Assembly: GCA_028023455.1 (NCBI GenBank) | Contig: JAQFVV010007279.1 | Coordinates: 51,357-115,356 of the forward strand | Source: Epiperipatus broadwayi | Lineage: Eukaryota; Onychophora; Udeonychophora; Euonychophora; Peripatidae | Length of the DNA: 64,000 bases | Reading direction: 5' to 3' | Part shown: one piece after another, positions 1 to 12,351 of the stretch | Layout: the number at the start of each line of letters is the position of its first letter | Numbering within the stretch: the stretch's first letter is position 1 | Notes under the pieces: model-generated | Database searches by the model: none | What the model was told of the DNA's origin: nothing | Seen by the model: only the letters and a program-made list of their open reading frames with translations | Made by a program: the position numbers and the translations under genes

Positions 1-8
1 AAAACCTT

Positions 9-1952
9 TTATTTCTTCTGAGATATAAGATGTTGTACAATAACCAAATCCTGAACTATCAGATATAATTCAACCCAAGGCTCACTGAACAGCAAATCAG
101 TATAGACTTGGCATAGCCGATAATTCACAATTTGACTATTATATAACATCATATATGTAACGTCAACAAAATTATAAAACTTTTAATTCAATATCTATGG
201 TTACTCTTTGCTTATAATTGATTCTAACTATTATTCCAAACCCTTATCCTTCACAAAGAATAGCCATTTGATATCCATATTAACATAAATAAAATTTATA
301 TTATGTTTATGATTATCTCAATCATCTTTGTTTACTATATTTTTATTTGGAAATCATAATTCATTTTATTTTAATTAACTTGAAATATTAGATTTCTATC
401 TGTCATAGTGGTGATATGGGAGCCCCCTATTGTATACTGTAGTCATGATATAGGCAAGGAAGACCAATTGTGACTGAAATAGTTAATCAAGTATATGGAA
501 AACATTTAACACAATTATTAGTATAAACAAAAAAGGAAAAAAAATATATAATTCAATTTTACATATGTTTGGACTAAATACGTATTAGGTAAAATATTCC
601 CTTTCCCTTTGAAGATGATTGGATTTGTATGTATGCAAGCAAGCCCTCGTTGTAAACAATATTTTATTTTACTTACACTAAAGGCAACAATATTTCTCCA
701 TTATGTTATGTACTAAAACTTATATTCCCCTTTTTGCATCCATATTAAAGTAAAGATAAGAACATAAACATTTACATCAAATATACAAATAAATAAAGTT
801 AATGATGACAACTTAAATTTAGTTTTGAAATTCATAACGAAAATTATCTTAGTAAATCATTCTGGTAATCTTCATCAATCCATTTCAGCTATAGATGGTA
901 ACTTCTAGAACATCCATTAAGTCACTTATCCTTTATATCCTTGGAATTTCTGCTTTGAAGTGGAGAGTTATTGGATCCATTTATTAAGAAATGACTTGAT
1001 GTTTAGTAGTGTAGATGTAAAGTGCTAGGCCACTTAGCAATGCATATTTGTCTGTATCATTATTTATATATTTATTTAATGAATTTTTTTGAATGAATTA
1101 ATAGCAATATTTCTGGTATTATTAGATATTTTCGAATCTAGATACTTTGATCTATAATTTAAACTACAGACACTTTGGAAATTCGAATGATCTGAATTTA
1201 CTTTCTAAGATTTCAATTTCGAATTCCTCAGTTGGCTAACTTTAATTCTATATGCTTGTGCTAGCTTTTTCAGATATTGTATTTTAATATTATTTCAACT
1301 CAAAAATGGCTGATGTTTCTATTGGAATTGTAAATTCGAATTTCCTACTTACATTTTTGTAGGTTATTCAGCGGATGAGAAATTTTAGCTCTCCTTGGAG
1401 AAGAAGCTCAATGTTTGAAAAACAGCAAATTCATGATTACCATTTAAATCGATTGTTGACATCATTATTAATCGATATTATGATATGTAATGTGTTAATA
1501 ACTATAACATTTTTATTTGATATTTCTTTACTTTAATATAAATTTTCATTTCTTGATTGCGTTCATTTTTATCCGATCATATTTACCATGCATTGTTATA
1601 GTGTGTGGAATTATATCACACTTAACAAAACAATTATTATTAAAAGTTAGTTGTCGTGTATGCGTCTTATAATTTAATTGAGATATGTATTTATAGTATA
1701 ATTAAGTTGGGGTTTAAATGGGTGTTACAATTAATGGTTTGTCAATTATAGTGCTTTCATTTTTATTAATCTAGTGATTAATAAATAATGTTAATATCAT
1801 GGGTCTTGGATTCGGATTAGACCACAAGATGTGTAATTGGTATTGGAGGGATGTAAGAGGCACCCGTAACAATATATATATAACCAATTTAATATATAAA
1901 TATAATTCTTTTGTGTACATGTATGCATATGCTACACAAAGTAGGTTTTAGT
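9..1952. other. Intronic or 3' flanking DNA, no supported gene
   Basis: AT-rich sequence with no feature I can name. On the minus strand an open frame with ATG at 152 and stop TAA at 9-11 (47 residues, ending ISQKK) stays open upstream to about 195. The receptor gene runs into this region, so this could be a terminal exon. However, there is no good polypyrimidine tract before a phase-0 acceptor, so I treat it as unproven and most likely chance. Confidence 0.3.
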
Positions 1953-2026
1953 CAAGCGTTGTTAGCCGAGAGGTTATCGCAACCGCCTTGCAAGTGGGCG
2001 ATGCTATGACATATGGAAAAAAAAAA
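1953..2026 (+). repeat. tRNA-derived SINE (family S1), internally deleted copy
   Basis: Shares the S1 start (TTAGCCGAGAGGTTATCGC, like tRNA D-arm/A-box sequence), the CTTGCAAG anticodon-arm-like segment, and the S1 end GATGCTATGAC followed by an A-run. The stretch carrying the B-box (GGGTTCGC in the full copies at 11581 and 37978) is missing between CTTGCAAGTGG and GATGC. This copy has therefore lost its internal promoter and is probably inert. Confidence 0.75.
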
Positions 2027-2050
2027 CCGTAGGTTTTATTTTTTATTTTT

Positions 2051-2116
2051 TTTATTTAGCTGAATGCACTTTCACTAATGAGCACACCATACTGAAAGTG
2101 TATTCAGCTAAATAAA
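2051..2116. repeat. Small hairpin repeat
   Basis: About 24-bp arms, beginning TTTATTTAGCTGAATGCAC and mirrored around a short centre near 2083, form a nearly perfect inverted repeat directly after the S1 SINE poly-A. It may be a tiny MITE or a palindromic remnant. No target duplication could be assigned. Confidence 0.55.
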
Positions 2117-2502
2117 AAACAACAACAAAAGAAATAAAACTCACTTTGAAAAACACACACATACGTAAGCAAAATTAAGCATGCAAAAAAATTACATATA
2201 TAATGAAAGAAAAATTAATATTACAAAAATGTATGTGATTTTATTTTTTGGATAATATTTAATGCATCATTTATTAATGAAGACTGGTTTATTTATGACT
2301 ATTTGAATATTTAAATAAAAACAACAAAGTATATATGTTTAAATCATAATATATTCCCGAGAAGATGATAAACTACTTTTATTATGATTAAATGTAAAAA
2401 TTCTACTAATTGATTAATTATATTTAACATGTAATTTGATTTTCATACTGATGCAAACTAATAAAAACAAATTTATTGTAAACTCAATACGAATATACTC
2501 AC

Positions 2503-2655
2503 AAGACCAGATGTAGAATGAAAAGTAGTCGAAGATTGATCCCCATAACGTGTTCGCAGACATCGAGGACATAGTTTACTTTTTCGAATAAAACGCTGTA
2601 TTGCTTTTTGAGCTTTGTCATTCATTACACAATGGAATATAAAAATGAATAACCC
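2503..2655 (-). CDS. Latrophilin-like adhesion GPCR, exon with TM7 and start of cytoplasmic tail
   Basis: Read on the minus strand, a TTTTTAG acceptor precedes a 153-nt exon in phase 0 that ends at a GTGAGT donor. It encodes 51 residues beginning GLFIFIFHCVMNDKAQ. This is the second half of TM7 plus helix 8, matching the GVFIFIFHC..KK signature of latrophilins. A basic, Cys-containing juxtamembrane tail (KSKLCPRCLRTRYGDQ) follows. The phase matches the end of the TM6 exon at 4622. The strong donor means at least one more 3' exon exists, probably outside the window. In this family the tail binds scaffolds and G proteins; that role is family knowledge, not visible here. High identity in TM7 makes the family call firm, but the exact orthologue is not resolved. 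Confidence 0.88.
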
Positions 2656-4621
2656 CTAAAAATAAAATAAAATATAAAAATATCTACTTAAAGAAGGTTG
2701 AAATAACTAGCTAATAATGCATCACAACCAAGTGATAATATTCGATCATCATTAATGATAATTTATTATTGCCTACCACTTTTTAATAATCTATTGGGTA
2801 CATTTAAATATTTAGACATATATCACGTTTTAATGTAAAAATAAAGCTTTAATATTTATTATAATGCTTAAATATAAACAACAATAATAATAACAGCAAG
2901 AGTATGATAAATTAAAATCTACATTAAAATTTTACACATCTCTCCCCTCTTGTGTTTTTTTATACACCCAATCATAATAAATAAAAACACCCGCGGAGAG
3001 TGCACTCTCCAGTTTATTTAAAATTAATTTCCCCTTTTATAAAAAATATATATATTAAAAATATGTTATTGGTTAAAATCTTTAAATATGATATAAAAAT
3101 CAATCGTTATATGATTTCCAAACTTGTTTTAATCTGACCAACCACTCTTTATCTTTAAGATTAAACATTTTTTTCTAACTCCATCTATTGTTATTTGAGT
3201 AAATCAATGGTTATCAAATAGCAGTGCAATTTAATTCCAATCCTGTGACACTTGAGATTCAAAGGCAGAACCATCTTTAGCTTTTTTTATTACCATGCTA
3301 AAAGCCCAGAATTGAGCAAACCAGAAGATTCTAAACCCAAACCAAGCTTTTGTAGATTTATATAAAACTGATGTGAGATCAGTCAGCATGTATTTTAGTA
3401 ACATAAGTTTTATTCTACTAGAAATTTATTTTTCTTGACAGGAGATAATCTACATTGCTTTAAATTTCATAGCATTTAGTAACCACTGATTACTTGAGCT
3501 TACAAATGGTGATACTAGAGAAAAGAGGAAATCTTATGAATCAAATGATGTACTTCAATCAATGGAGGCCATCTATAACTATAATTTAAGCATGGCTAAA
3601 TAATTGGTTATAATAAAGATAGACTCTGCACATCAAAATACATATATGCACAGAACATATAAATCAAATATATATGATACTAAACTGGTCATTGATACTG
3701 ATATCTGTAAGAGGAGGGCTGTCTACATGACCTTGAAAAAATGAATCCATGGGTTCATAAATCAGTTGGAGAGCACTGTTTATTTTGAAACATTTGTATT
3801 GTTAGAACTGAGTGCATCTGGTCATCGATTTTAACATAATATCAAAGAATATGTTAATGTTGAATTGATTGGCCAATTTGTTTAAATTTTGTACCAAAAA
3901 AAAGTCTAATTTACTACTGCACTAAATTATGAAAGCATTCATCTTTAACTTTTTAATCCTTGCTTTCTACTTTTTTTCCTGTAGTTAGAACAGTTATACT
4001 CATTTATGAGTGTTTATTAATGGTGATGGTAATATATATTACTATTATTATTATATAATGAATTTTTCTTTCCATTTACAAATATATTACTTAATTTCTA
4101 AGTTCTAGGAATGCTAAACAAGAAAAACTTCAATGTAGACATATCTTAAAACTAGAACTAAGTGCTTTCTAGAGAGGGGGAAGGAAGACTCTTTTTTATT
4201 TACTGACTTCAAGTTATTAGTGATGTACCATGCTTCCTTAAAAAAAAACTAACATTACTAATTATGAAGAATCTTATTGGGGTAGTAGATAGTTCATGCC
4301 ATTTGAATACTCTTCTGGTTCAGGTACAGGATGGTACTTAAGAGATTTATTCAAGTAGTAAAGAAGTTACCAAGCAAGTTCAAAAATCTTTTAAAATAAC
4401 TGACTCAGAGTCCACTCTTATAAATTCATTAAAATTATAAGGATATTCAGGGTGAATAAAAAGAAGACATGTAATGTGGTGTCATCTTCACTCTAATAAA
4501 GAATATGTAGTAAATCTATTATCAGACAACTTATAGCTAATCATCTTTTTGTTACTAATAAAATTAACCTTAGTATTAATCACATTGTTTTTAGTCATAT
4601 GAATAAATTTAAATAATTTAC
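2656..4621 (-). other. Receptor intron (TM6 to TM7), about 2 kb
   Basis: The intron is bounded by a GTAAAT donor and a TTTTTAG acceptor on the minus strand. Nothing recognisable lies inside beyond AT-rich sequence and homopolymer runs. Confidence 0.6.
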
Positions 4622-4748
4622 CTGAAGAGAATTCAGAATGGTAAAAATATAAGCGAAGGCCAATGTTTGTTGGGTTATGGAGAAATATCCAAATACCCAT
4701 GTTACTCCTAATAAACATAACAGCATAATAGAACCTTTTAACCAGCCC
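4622..4748 (-). CDS. Latrophilin-like adhesion GPCR, exon with TM6 and first part of TM7
   Basis: This minus-strand exon of 127 nt starts after a CTATAG acceptor with one base completing a Lys codon, then reads GWLKGSIMLLCLLGVTWVFG and continues to NSLQ at a GTAAAT donor. The segment corresponds to the family TM6 signature (W.LGA..LLCLLGLTW.FG). It includes the conserved Trp of TM6 that acts as an activation toggle in adhesion GPCRs, and then the extracellular loop 3 and TM7 start (AFAYIFTILNSLQ). A longer ATG-started frame overlaps here in a different register and is not the real one. Intron phases 1 and 0 agree with both neighbouring exons. Confidence 0.9.
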
Positions 4749-5194
4749 CTATACACACACAAAAAAAAAAACAACCAGAAAATAATGACATCAAAAACAT
4801 TATATATATATAAATAAAAATTTCATTTAAATGAAATGGTTACTAATAATTTCAACTAAATTTTTGACTAAAGTTATATTAATTTAAATCTAATTATATT
4901 CCAACCAGTAACCACCTAAACATTCACAGTAAAATATAGTAATCAATATTTCTCACTGCTGTCAAGGCAACCTTTACACCTTTTAATAGCAAGAATGGAA
5001 ATCCATTCTTACTAACGGTCCATTGAATATATATCGACACTTAAAGATTGCAACTTGACTACAGAGTATAAAATATTGATACATTGAAGTTTAAATAAAC
5101 CTCTTTAAACATGCAATAAACATGTCACTGTAATGCAGACTAATAAATAGTCAATTAACATTACAAACTGCAATACTTTTAAATCTATATTAAA

Positions 5195-5280
5195 ATAGAT
5201 ATGGGTTTTATGGTACATAGGTAACATTCACCTGCTATGAATTATGACCTGGTTTCAAATCCAAGTCAAGTAAACATATT
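5195..5280 (+). repeat. Degenerate tRNA-like SINE fragment
   Basis: A TGGTACATAGGTAA A-box-like segment is followed about 35 bases later by a B-box match GGTTTCAAATCC. No foldable intact tRNA cloverleaf or poly-A tail is evident, so this is a SINE remnant at most. Confidence 0.4.
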
Positions 5281-5484
5281 TATTTTACATTGCCTAATTA
5301 CTTAATAAGCTTTCAATCAAAACAAGATCTTAACATAGTATTAAAATTGAGGTAAACTGTAAAGAACTTTTTCAAAACTTAGAATAATGGTGCAAGATCA
5401 TCAGATAAAATGATGTTTCTTTATTTTATTAATATTAACTGGCTAACAGTATCTAATATTAAGCCACTAAACATCACATCCATT

Positions 5485-5530
5485 GATTACTCTGTTTGAC
5501 ACAGGGTGGCACTACTGTATGGATATCATC
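5485..5530 (+). repeat. R3 foldback-element fragment
   Basis: Contains the R3 hallmark GGTGGCACTACTGTATGGA preceded by the CATTGATTACTCTG segment seen in the R3 copy at 45919. Confidence 0.6.
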
Positions 5531-5956
5531 TAATATTAGTTGGTAAAACAATGTCTCACTATATTTAGATAGATGGTAAAATGTTTGGAAAATACCTAAA
5601 CTTTAACTATAACTGGAAAGCCTTTCCATTCAATGTTTCTTTGTGAGGCAGTTAGAGAAGCCTTTACCCTGCAGTGAACAATTTAAAAGCTGTTTTATCA
5701 TTAGCTTACATTAAAGAAAATGGTTTTTCAGTGAGTACAACATGTTAAAGATATTTTGTTTAAATTCAAGCATTAATAAATTATACATGGATCAATGGTG
5801 TGAATTGTGAGACCATATTGCTTGGAAAATAATGTGTGACTACGGAAATAATATTTATTATTATTGTTAACTCTTAAAATATGATAATACATTTGTTATA
5901 TATACATATAGAGTAGCTAATAAAGTTTGTTACTAAACAGTCATATATGCAAATTA

Positions 5957-6020
5957 ATAATAATAATAATAATAATTATTATTATTATTATTATTACCAA
6001 TAGCAGCAGCAACAGCAGTG
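5957..6020. repeat. (TAA)n/(TTA)n mirror microsatellite plus CAG-type repeat
   Basis: A run of TAA units switches directly into TTA units, making a small palindrome, and is followed by an imperfect AGCAGC tract. Confidence 0.85.
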
Positions 6021-6355
6021 CCTTTGACGACAACTAGGACCACAACAATAATAATTCAATTCTTTATTTAATGTACATATCCACTGCATTAAGCCAATTA
6101 TAGATTGCACAGTGAGTTAATTAATATATGCAAGTAGATTAACATAAAAAAGAGTAAAATAATAGAAACAAAGTAAAAAATGAAATGAATAAATAAGTAA
6201 AAAGCTAATACAATAAATGGGACTAAAGAGAATATTTTTTTAAGATGGCTCTTGTGAATTGTTTAAAATGTCAATAAAAAAAAAGTATTTATTTACAAAG
6301 TTTTTATCATAAGTTCTGGATAAACAAAATAAAGGGAAGATTTTTAATATATTAG

Positions 6356-7080
6356 ACAATAATATTGGCATCAACAAGGGATTTGGACATTCCTATCATC
6401 AGATTTTCAACGATATGGATGGCTGAAAAGTTGGAGGGTGGATGAAATTGAAGTCTGTCCATTAAAGTTTGAAGATTTGCTATCTTAATATAAACTGAGT
6501 ACTGTTATATATATTATTTGTGGGAGATAATGATCTGGACCAAATGATGAGTGCTGATTCAGCACAACATATGTGTATTGAAAATCCCCTATAATTACAT
6601 TTAAACTCTAAGTATATGAATTATGCTTGTATTTGAAATATTACAGATTTCAGCCTGTATCCTGCCCATCCATCCCTCTTCTATATATTTAAATGGATGA
6701 GATCTTATATATGAGGGGTCAGAGTGACTTAATGTCAACATGGGCATGACAATAATATTGGCATCAGTAAGGGAGTTGGGCAATATATCATCAGATCTTC
6801 AATGGTATGGATGGCTGAAGAGTTGGAGGGTAGAGTAGATTGAAGCCTGCCCATTAAAATTTGAAGATTTGCTATCTTAATATATATGTGTGGGAGATGA
6901 TGATCTGGTTCAACTGATGAGTATTGTTTCAGCATGAAATATGTATATTGGAGATCTTTTATCTTTTTCATATGCATGTAATAATTATGTGTGTCAGTTG
7001 TATAAGACAGGGTGGCTAACTGAAGGGAGCTTGAAAGTCTGTGTTCATATCCCTTATAATTATATTAGACTTACAAATTT
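6356..7080 (+). repeat. R2 SINE-like repeats, two copies
   Basis: A partial copy (6356-6600) and a fuller copy (about 6640-7080) share the body marked by GATGGCTGAA.AGTTGGAGGG, TGAAGATTTGCTATCTTAATAT and the GGTTCAGCATGAAAT type segment. The fuller copy ends in a tRNA-like part (GGCTAACTGAAGGGAGCTTG with B-box-like TGTTCATATCCC). The same family recurs at 12352, 12829, 33225, 35655, 48630-49700 and 54755. Small open frames inside are not genes. Confidence 0.8.
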
Positions 7081-7232
7081 TAAGGTAAAAAATATTGTAT
7101 GATTATTATAATGCTCGTTTTTGATATTTAACTTAGAAAACAAGTTAGATATAGAAATACTCTGAGAAAAAATTTTATGCAGAAATTTAAGATATCTTGT
7201 TTTTTGTCTTTTAATACAATATACTGATCATT

Positions 7233-7242
7233 ATTTAGATTA
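7233..7242. repeat. Left target-site duplication of the hAT element
   Basis: The 10-bp ATTTAGATTA directly abuts the terminal CAGGTTCTCAAA and is repeated at 11085-11094. hAT duplications are normally 8 bp, so two of the ten bases may be chance extension. Confidence 0.75.
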
Positions 7243-10200
7243 CAGGTTCTCAAATTTTTCTGGCCACTGCCCACTTTGCAAGACATAAGTTTTGTAATCC
7301 TCTCCCCCATTATAAATTCTCCGCATTCAATCCGTTTGATATTTTTTATGTAAATAGCAACTAATGATACATTACTGCTTATGCAGTTAAATTATTAAAA
7401 AAGTAATGACCAATATGTGATTCAACTTGAACACAGTTATTCCTATACTGATTTTGATGAAATGAAACCCATATATCAAGATTGTAAAGTGTTATGCTTG
7501 AATAACATTATGAACAGTTTCATACATGGTTTAAATATGAAAATTCAGAATACATATTAAGAGATTGCAGGACATAGTAAGAATATTATTGTAATAATTA
7601 AAACACCATCAAATATATTATAAAATTATTTATTTCAAACTTATAAAGTAAAAATACAAAGCAAAAATAACAAATTAATGTGAAAGATGAGGCTGACACA
7701 TTTTTAAAAGTTTGTTAATATCGGGTTCAACTTTCGTTAAAAACAGTCATAAATAGATACACTCAGTTATATGTAATCAGTTCCTTTTCTTGCATAGTAA
7801 ATTTGTTACAACACTAAACTCATCCTCAACCAAATATGAAGATGGAAATGCAATTAAAATTTTCTGCACTATTTTCTATAATCCAGGGTATAGTGTCAGT
7901 ATTGATTTCTGAAGACAGAACTCTTGGTATTTATTTTTGAATTTTATTTTTATTTTTTCATTTGTTGAGAGTTCTACTTCTAAATTTGATGGTCCTGCTG
8001 TGTTTACATGTGAGAAAGGATCTAGAACCCAATTTGGTATATTCATGTTTAGAATATCCTTGAATTGTTCACTGAAATCAGCATGGAGAACCTCCAAGTG
8101 TTGGCAGTATGTAAGTAAATCTTCCTTTTTGAGAGACTGCTGATAAATTTGAAAAAGGGATATATTCTTCTCAGCCTAGATTTCACTTGAACAGAAGAAG
8201 TTTCCCCACAAAAGCCACAATAACATTTTTTGTTTTAATTAAATTTAATTCATCACCTTGTAATTGTAGATCAACTTCATTAAATATTTTATAGAGGTCT
8301 GTCAAAGAAGCACTGTCATTTTTGAATCTAATCAGATTGGTCCACAATTTATAGTCTCTGTTTTCTAGGAACTCTCATACTGAATCAAACAAATTATAAA
8401 ATCAATTCAGACAAATGCTTTTTGAAAGCCAACAAACTTCTGTGCAAGCAGCATACGATTAAAATCTTCATCGTTTTCACTACAAAGTTGGCTAAACAAT
8501 CTGTCATTCAATGAATTGCTTCTAATTTTGTTGACTGCTCTAATAACATAATGGAGTGACATATGCAGGCATTCATTTAAATTCTTTGCAACCAAATGTT
8601 GATGATGAAGAACACAATGTACAGTGAGTAAATTTGGTAGTGTTCATTTCAAATGTGCTATGAAATTCTTGTGGCACCCTGTCATTGTTGGAACATCATC
8701 AGTAGCAGTAGACAAAATATTACAAATAGGAATGTCTTTCTCTGAAAAAACGTATTCATGGTATTAAATATAGATTCACTCTTTGTATCCATTTCCAAAT
8801 TTTTAGCAAATAATAATTCTTGACAATGTTTCTTCTTTTATAAATTGTATGTATGATAAGAGTAGTACTTCATTATTTGAGAGAGATGATTCATCGAGTT
8901 GAATGGAAAATTGGCATGTCTTCAAATAATCACATAATGATTTTTCAACAATTTCAATCATTTTATTGATTTTTCTTAGCATTGAATTATTATTCAAAAG
9001 AATTTTCCTGGTGATATCTGATGCTAGCTTATGAAGCATTGTGTTTATTACTTCTTTTACTGTCAGCAAGATTAATTCCTCACCAACTGTGTGTGGTTTT
9101 CCCGTTTTTGTGATTAATAATGAAATATTATAAGAAGCTTATAATCAGTCATTATCTTGTTTAGTGAATAACGCAAAAGGTTTTGATATAGTTGGATGTT
9201 TAAAATATTTTTCTTCTAGTACCTGAAAATATGACAAATCTTTATTATTTTTGTCAGCATGCATTTTAGTTAAATGTTCTTGTAGGCTAGAAGGCTCATT
9301 TCTTCATTTGAAAATACTTTTTGGCAAATCAAGCACATAGATAAATAATTGGTTCGCAAGAGACTGAATAAAGCCATATTTCAAATAATAGTATCCTGTT
9401 GACATTTAGATTCAGACATAATGAAGTAATAAAATTTGCAACAATATTCACAAAATAAAAGATTTAATTTACACTTTGTATGATTCCACTTTTGACTGAT
9501 GATTGTTGGCAAAGCACACAAAAAATAATGAAACTTATTCCTACACCACTGGAATGTATAGATTTCAAATCCTGTCCAAATTGACTTGCATGCATTGACT
9601 TGTTAGTGATACCATCATATTCATACTGTGAACAAGTCACTGCAAACACCCATATTCCTGTTCAGAGCCTTTCAGAGAAAATGTGAGGCCTGGGGAAACT
9701 AATATTTTAGAGACCCTCCAAAGAGAGAGAGAAGAAATGAGAGTTTTTACTTACAGGGCCAAAAACAGGACTCCAATGAGCAGTTAATTATGAGTTGCAG
9801 AAATGAGCAACCAGATCAGATCCAGATAGTACTTGGATAGGGTAGATTCACTCTAGCACTGTTAGTATTGTAAAACACTGTTAGCACAGAAATGATTGAC
9901 AGGGGGTTGATATTATTAGTTCTGGCAGTTGCTGAGTGCTGCAGTTGCTTTCATCGCAGAGTCGTCAAATTGGCAGCTCATCCCTAAACTGGCTTACATT
10001 TTCAACTCATGGTATGCCTGTTTGGAAAAGTTTTTCTCAAATATTTTTTTGAGAAATTTAACTGAGAAATTAAGGCCATTCTATGAGTCATGACATTACT
10101 TTGCTTTCACCTATATTTTAACATATTGAGTTGCCAAGTTGAGGCCTCTAATATTGCAAGGCCCAGGACAGCTGTCCCTCCTGTTGCCCCTCTGATTGGC

Positions 10201-11084
10201 CATGTTTCTATCAAAACACGCTGACTTGTGTGAATTAGCTATGTAATAGTTGTCTGACATACTACTAGTTAAGACTCATCTGCTGCATGGATGGACTAAA
10301 GCCTGTATGACATGATCAATTTTTAAAATAACAAAAAAATGAATAAATTTTTTAAGCATATAAAAAATTGAAGATAAAATATCCTGTATAACATGTTCAA
10401 TTTTTTTATTTTGCACGCAAGTGCATTTTGTTCATCTGATCATGACATTGTCTGAATAATTATAAATAATAATTAATAAATAAAATAATTACATAGGATA
10501 TAAACACTCAACTTACAAAACACAACCATAGAAAACAGTATAATAAATTTCGAATAATATTTGCTTTGCCTTTTCCCTCTAGTTAGCAATATAAATTGGT
10601 ACTAACTAGGCTAACTTAAATTTACGATTTTATTTCTTTTTTGCCATTATTATTGTTACTCTTAATATTAAATTATATAAAATTGGTTTATTTTTGCATA
10701 AATCAATTAGAAAAGTGATTTTTATATATTTTATATATATTTTGAAATGAAATATAACAAATATATTTGCTATTGTAAACATAGCCTATTATACACCCAT
10801 ATATACATGTTCTACTTTCTCATTGGCATCTATTTCTGTCAGACATGGTCAATTTTCAAATGGATTAAATAAATGAAATAGAAAATTGATCGTCTAAGAT
10901 GGGCATAAGAATGAATTAAAATGCAAAATTTAAATTTTAAGTGATCCAATCACAAAATCATGGAAATAATTAATTTTTAAATATATATTATTAATTTATT
11001 TTATGAATCATCAACTCCTAGACTGTCTGAATGCTCCTCAAATGCTTCTGAACCCACTATCATCCCCCAATTTGGGAACCATAG
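7243..11084 (-). mobile_element. hAT DNA transposon, ZBED-type, 3.84 kb, inactive
   Basis: The left terminus CAGGTTCTCAAATTTTT and the inverted right terminus (ATGGTTCCCAAATTGG on the minus strand) are the imperfect terminal inverted repeats expected of hAT elements (CAG.GGTTC type). Direct repeats ATTTAGATTA flank both ends. A dead transposase lies at 7675-9419 on the minus strand. The 9420-11084 part is the 5' non-coding side; it includes a block near 10145-10200 with text like other hAT ends (GCAAGGCCCAGGACAGCTG). The element sits in a receptor intron. Confidence 0.85.
7675..9419 (-). pseudogene. hAT transposase pseudogene (ZBED5/FAM200-like)
   Basis: The frame starts at MSESKCQQD (9419) and ends at CQPHLSH-stop (7675-7677), with many stops and frameshifts. 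Recognisable parts in order are a damaged BED zinc finger (CLICQKVF then LQEHLTKMH, 9240-9340), the linker GKPHTVGEELILL, the catalytic-domain entry CQFSIQLDESSLSNNE near 8900 (normally ..ALQLDEST), DVPTMTG near 8690, THCVLHHQHLVAKNLNE near 8590, NSLNDRLFSQLCSE near 8490, LQLQGDELNL near 8260, and the C-terminal dimerisation region (PSSYLVEDEFSVVTNL) near 7800. The cuts and stops mean it cannot act. The enzyme would have moved the surrounding element by cut and paste. Confidence 0.88.
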
Positions 11085-11094
11085 ATTTAGATTA
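11085..11094. repeat. Right target-site duplication of the hAT element
   Basis: ATTTAGATTA is identical to 7233-7242. Confidence 0.75.
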
Positions 11095-12150
11095 TTTGCT
11101 TAAAAAAAATTATCAAAAACAGATTGAATTTTTATCATATCTGTCTTGGAATGAGGATTCCATATAACTGATTCATACTCCATGATGGGTGTACCAAAGA
11201 TATAAAAAGTTTGACTTTTGTTCATTTATTAAATGCTTTTCCACATATATATATATATATAACTTCTGTAACTCTGAGAGCTTTGTTTGCCATAAAATCA
11301 ATGTGATGATGGAACGAGACAATATTGGAAAATATTATTCCTAGATCTCTTTTGTGATCATTTGTTATAATTTTAAAACCATAAATATTGTAGGAAAATC
11401 TTTAAGTTTTCAGATTTCCTGAAATAAAAGACAATGAAATATTTATTCATATTTATGTTTATATAATTATTTTCACACCATTTCAAGAAATTATCTATAT
11501 CTCTTTGAAGTAAAAACAGTCATTAATAGAACAGATATGTCTGGAAATTTTACAATCATATACATAAATTAGATGGTGTGCTTGACAAGCACTGGTAGTC
11601 GAGAGGTCAGCGACAGCTGCTTTACAAGCAGATGTCCCAGGATAGCGGGTTCACTTCCGGCTGATGCTATGACACATGAGAAAAAAAAAAACTTAGATGG
11701 TGTGAGAATTTAATAACAATTTTTTGATCATCAATGTATTAAATAATAATGGTGTGAGAATGCTGCCTAGAGGCATTCTAGTGAATCAATAATATGGTGA
11801 TGATAATTTATTGTTAAACTTTATACAATACATCCCATCTTTAAGGAAAGAACCAAACCAATTAATTAAATAATATTAATTATAGAAAAGTATTTTTTAC
11901 TATTTAGGTTGTAATCATTATCAAGTGAACTTGTATGGACAAAATACAGATATTAGTGTTTTTTTGTAAGAAGTGTACTTCAGTATTTGCAGATTGTTTC
12001 TCTATATTTTAAATTGATTGATAAGAATTGCCTCTTTAATTTTTTTTCTATGATGACTTTCTTCAATAATATTTTTGTGAAATCTAAAGAGAAGTTAAAT
12101 TTTAAATTACAAAGTGTTTCATGGCTAAAAAAGTATTAGACTTATCATTT
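11095..12150 (-). pseudogene. Jockey/CR1-like LINE reverse transcriptase fragment, split by a SINE
   Basis: Read on the minus strand, the 3' half gives LQRDIDNFLKWCENNYINI, then DLGIIFSNIVSFHHHIDF and YESVIWNPHSKTDMIKIQSV. These are the post-catalytic and thumb region signatures of Jockey/CR1 reverse transcriptases (W....L.LN..K, LGV.FD..L.F..HI, YASVVWNP). Upstream, at 11700-11800, is RMPLGSILTPLLF, the degraded motif-B sequence (GVPQGS.LGPLLF). The S1 SINE at 11581-11692 interrupts the region that should carry the YADD box. Stops are frequent. The 11830-12150 part is too decayed to assign. Only a 3' portion of the element is present. Confidence 0.8.
11569..11704 (+). repeat. tRNA-derived SINE (S1) with 12-bp target duplication
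   Basis: TTAGATGGTGTG occurs at 11569-11580 and again at 11693-11704, bracketing 11581-11692. The insert starts GCTTGACAAGCACTGGTAGT and has A-box-like CGAGAGGTCAGCG, B-box GGGTTCACTTCC, the family end GATGCTATGACACATGAG and an A-run. This is a clear LINE-mobilised insertion into an older LINE. Confidence 0.9.
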
Positions 12151-12351
12151 ATATTTTTTGCATTTATAAATTAAATGGCGTTTATTTATTTTGTTTAAAA
12201 AAGATCTTGACATATCTTTCTGCATCCATATATAATTTGATAAATAATATTGATTTTTGATCTTTTATATATATTTTTGGAATTATTAATTAATTTGTTC
12301 ATATTTGATTGAACAAAAAGATTGTATTTATCATATGATATTTCTTTTAAT

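Noticed and set aside
4488-4718. 76-codon minus-strand frame starting MFIRSNMGIW
   Set aside because: It overlaps the real TM6 exon in another register. The correct frame is fixed by splice phases and by the CLLGVTW motif.
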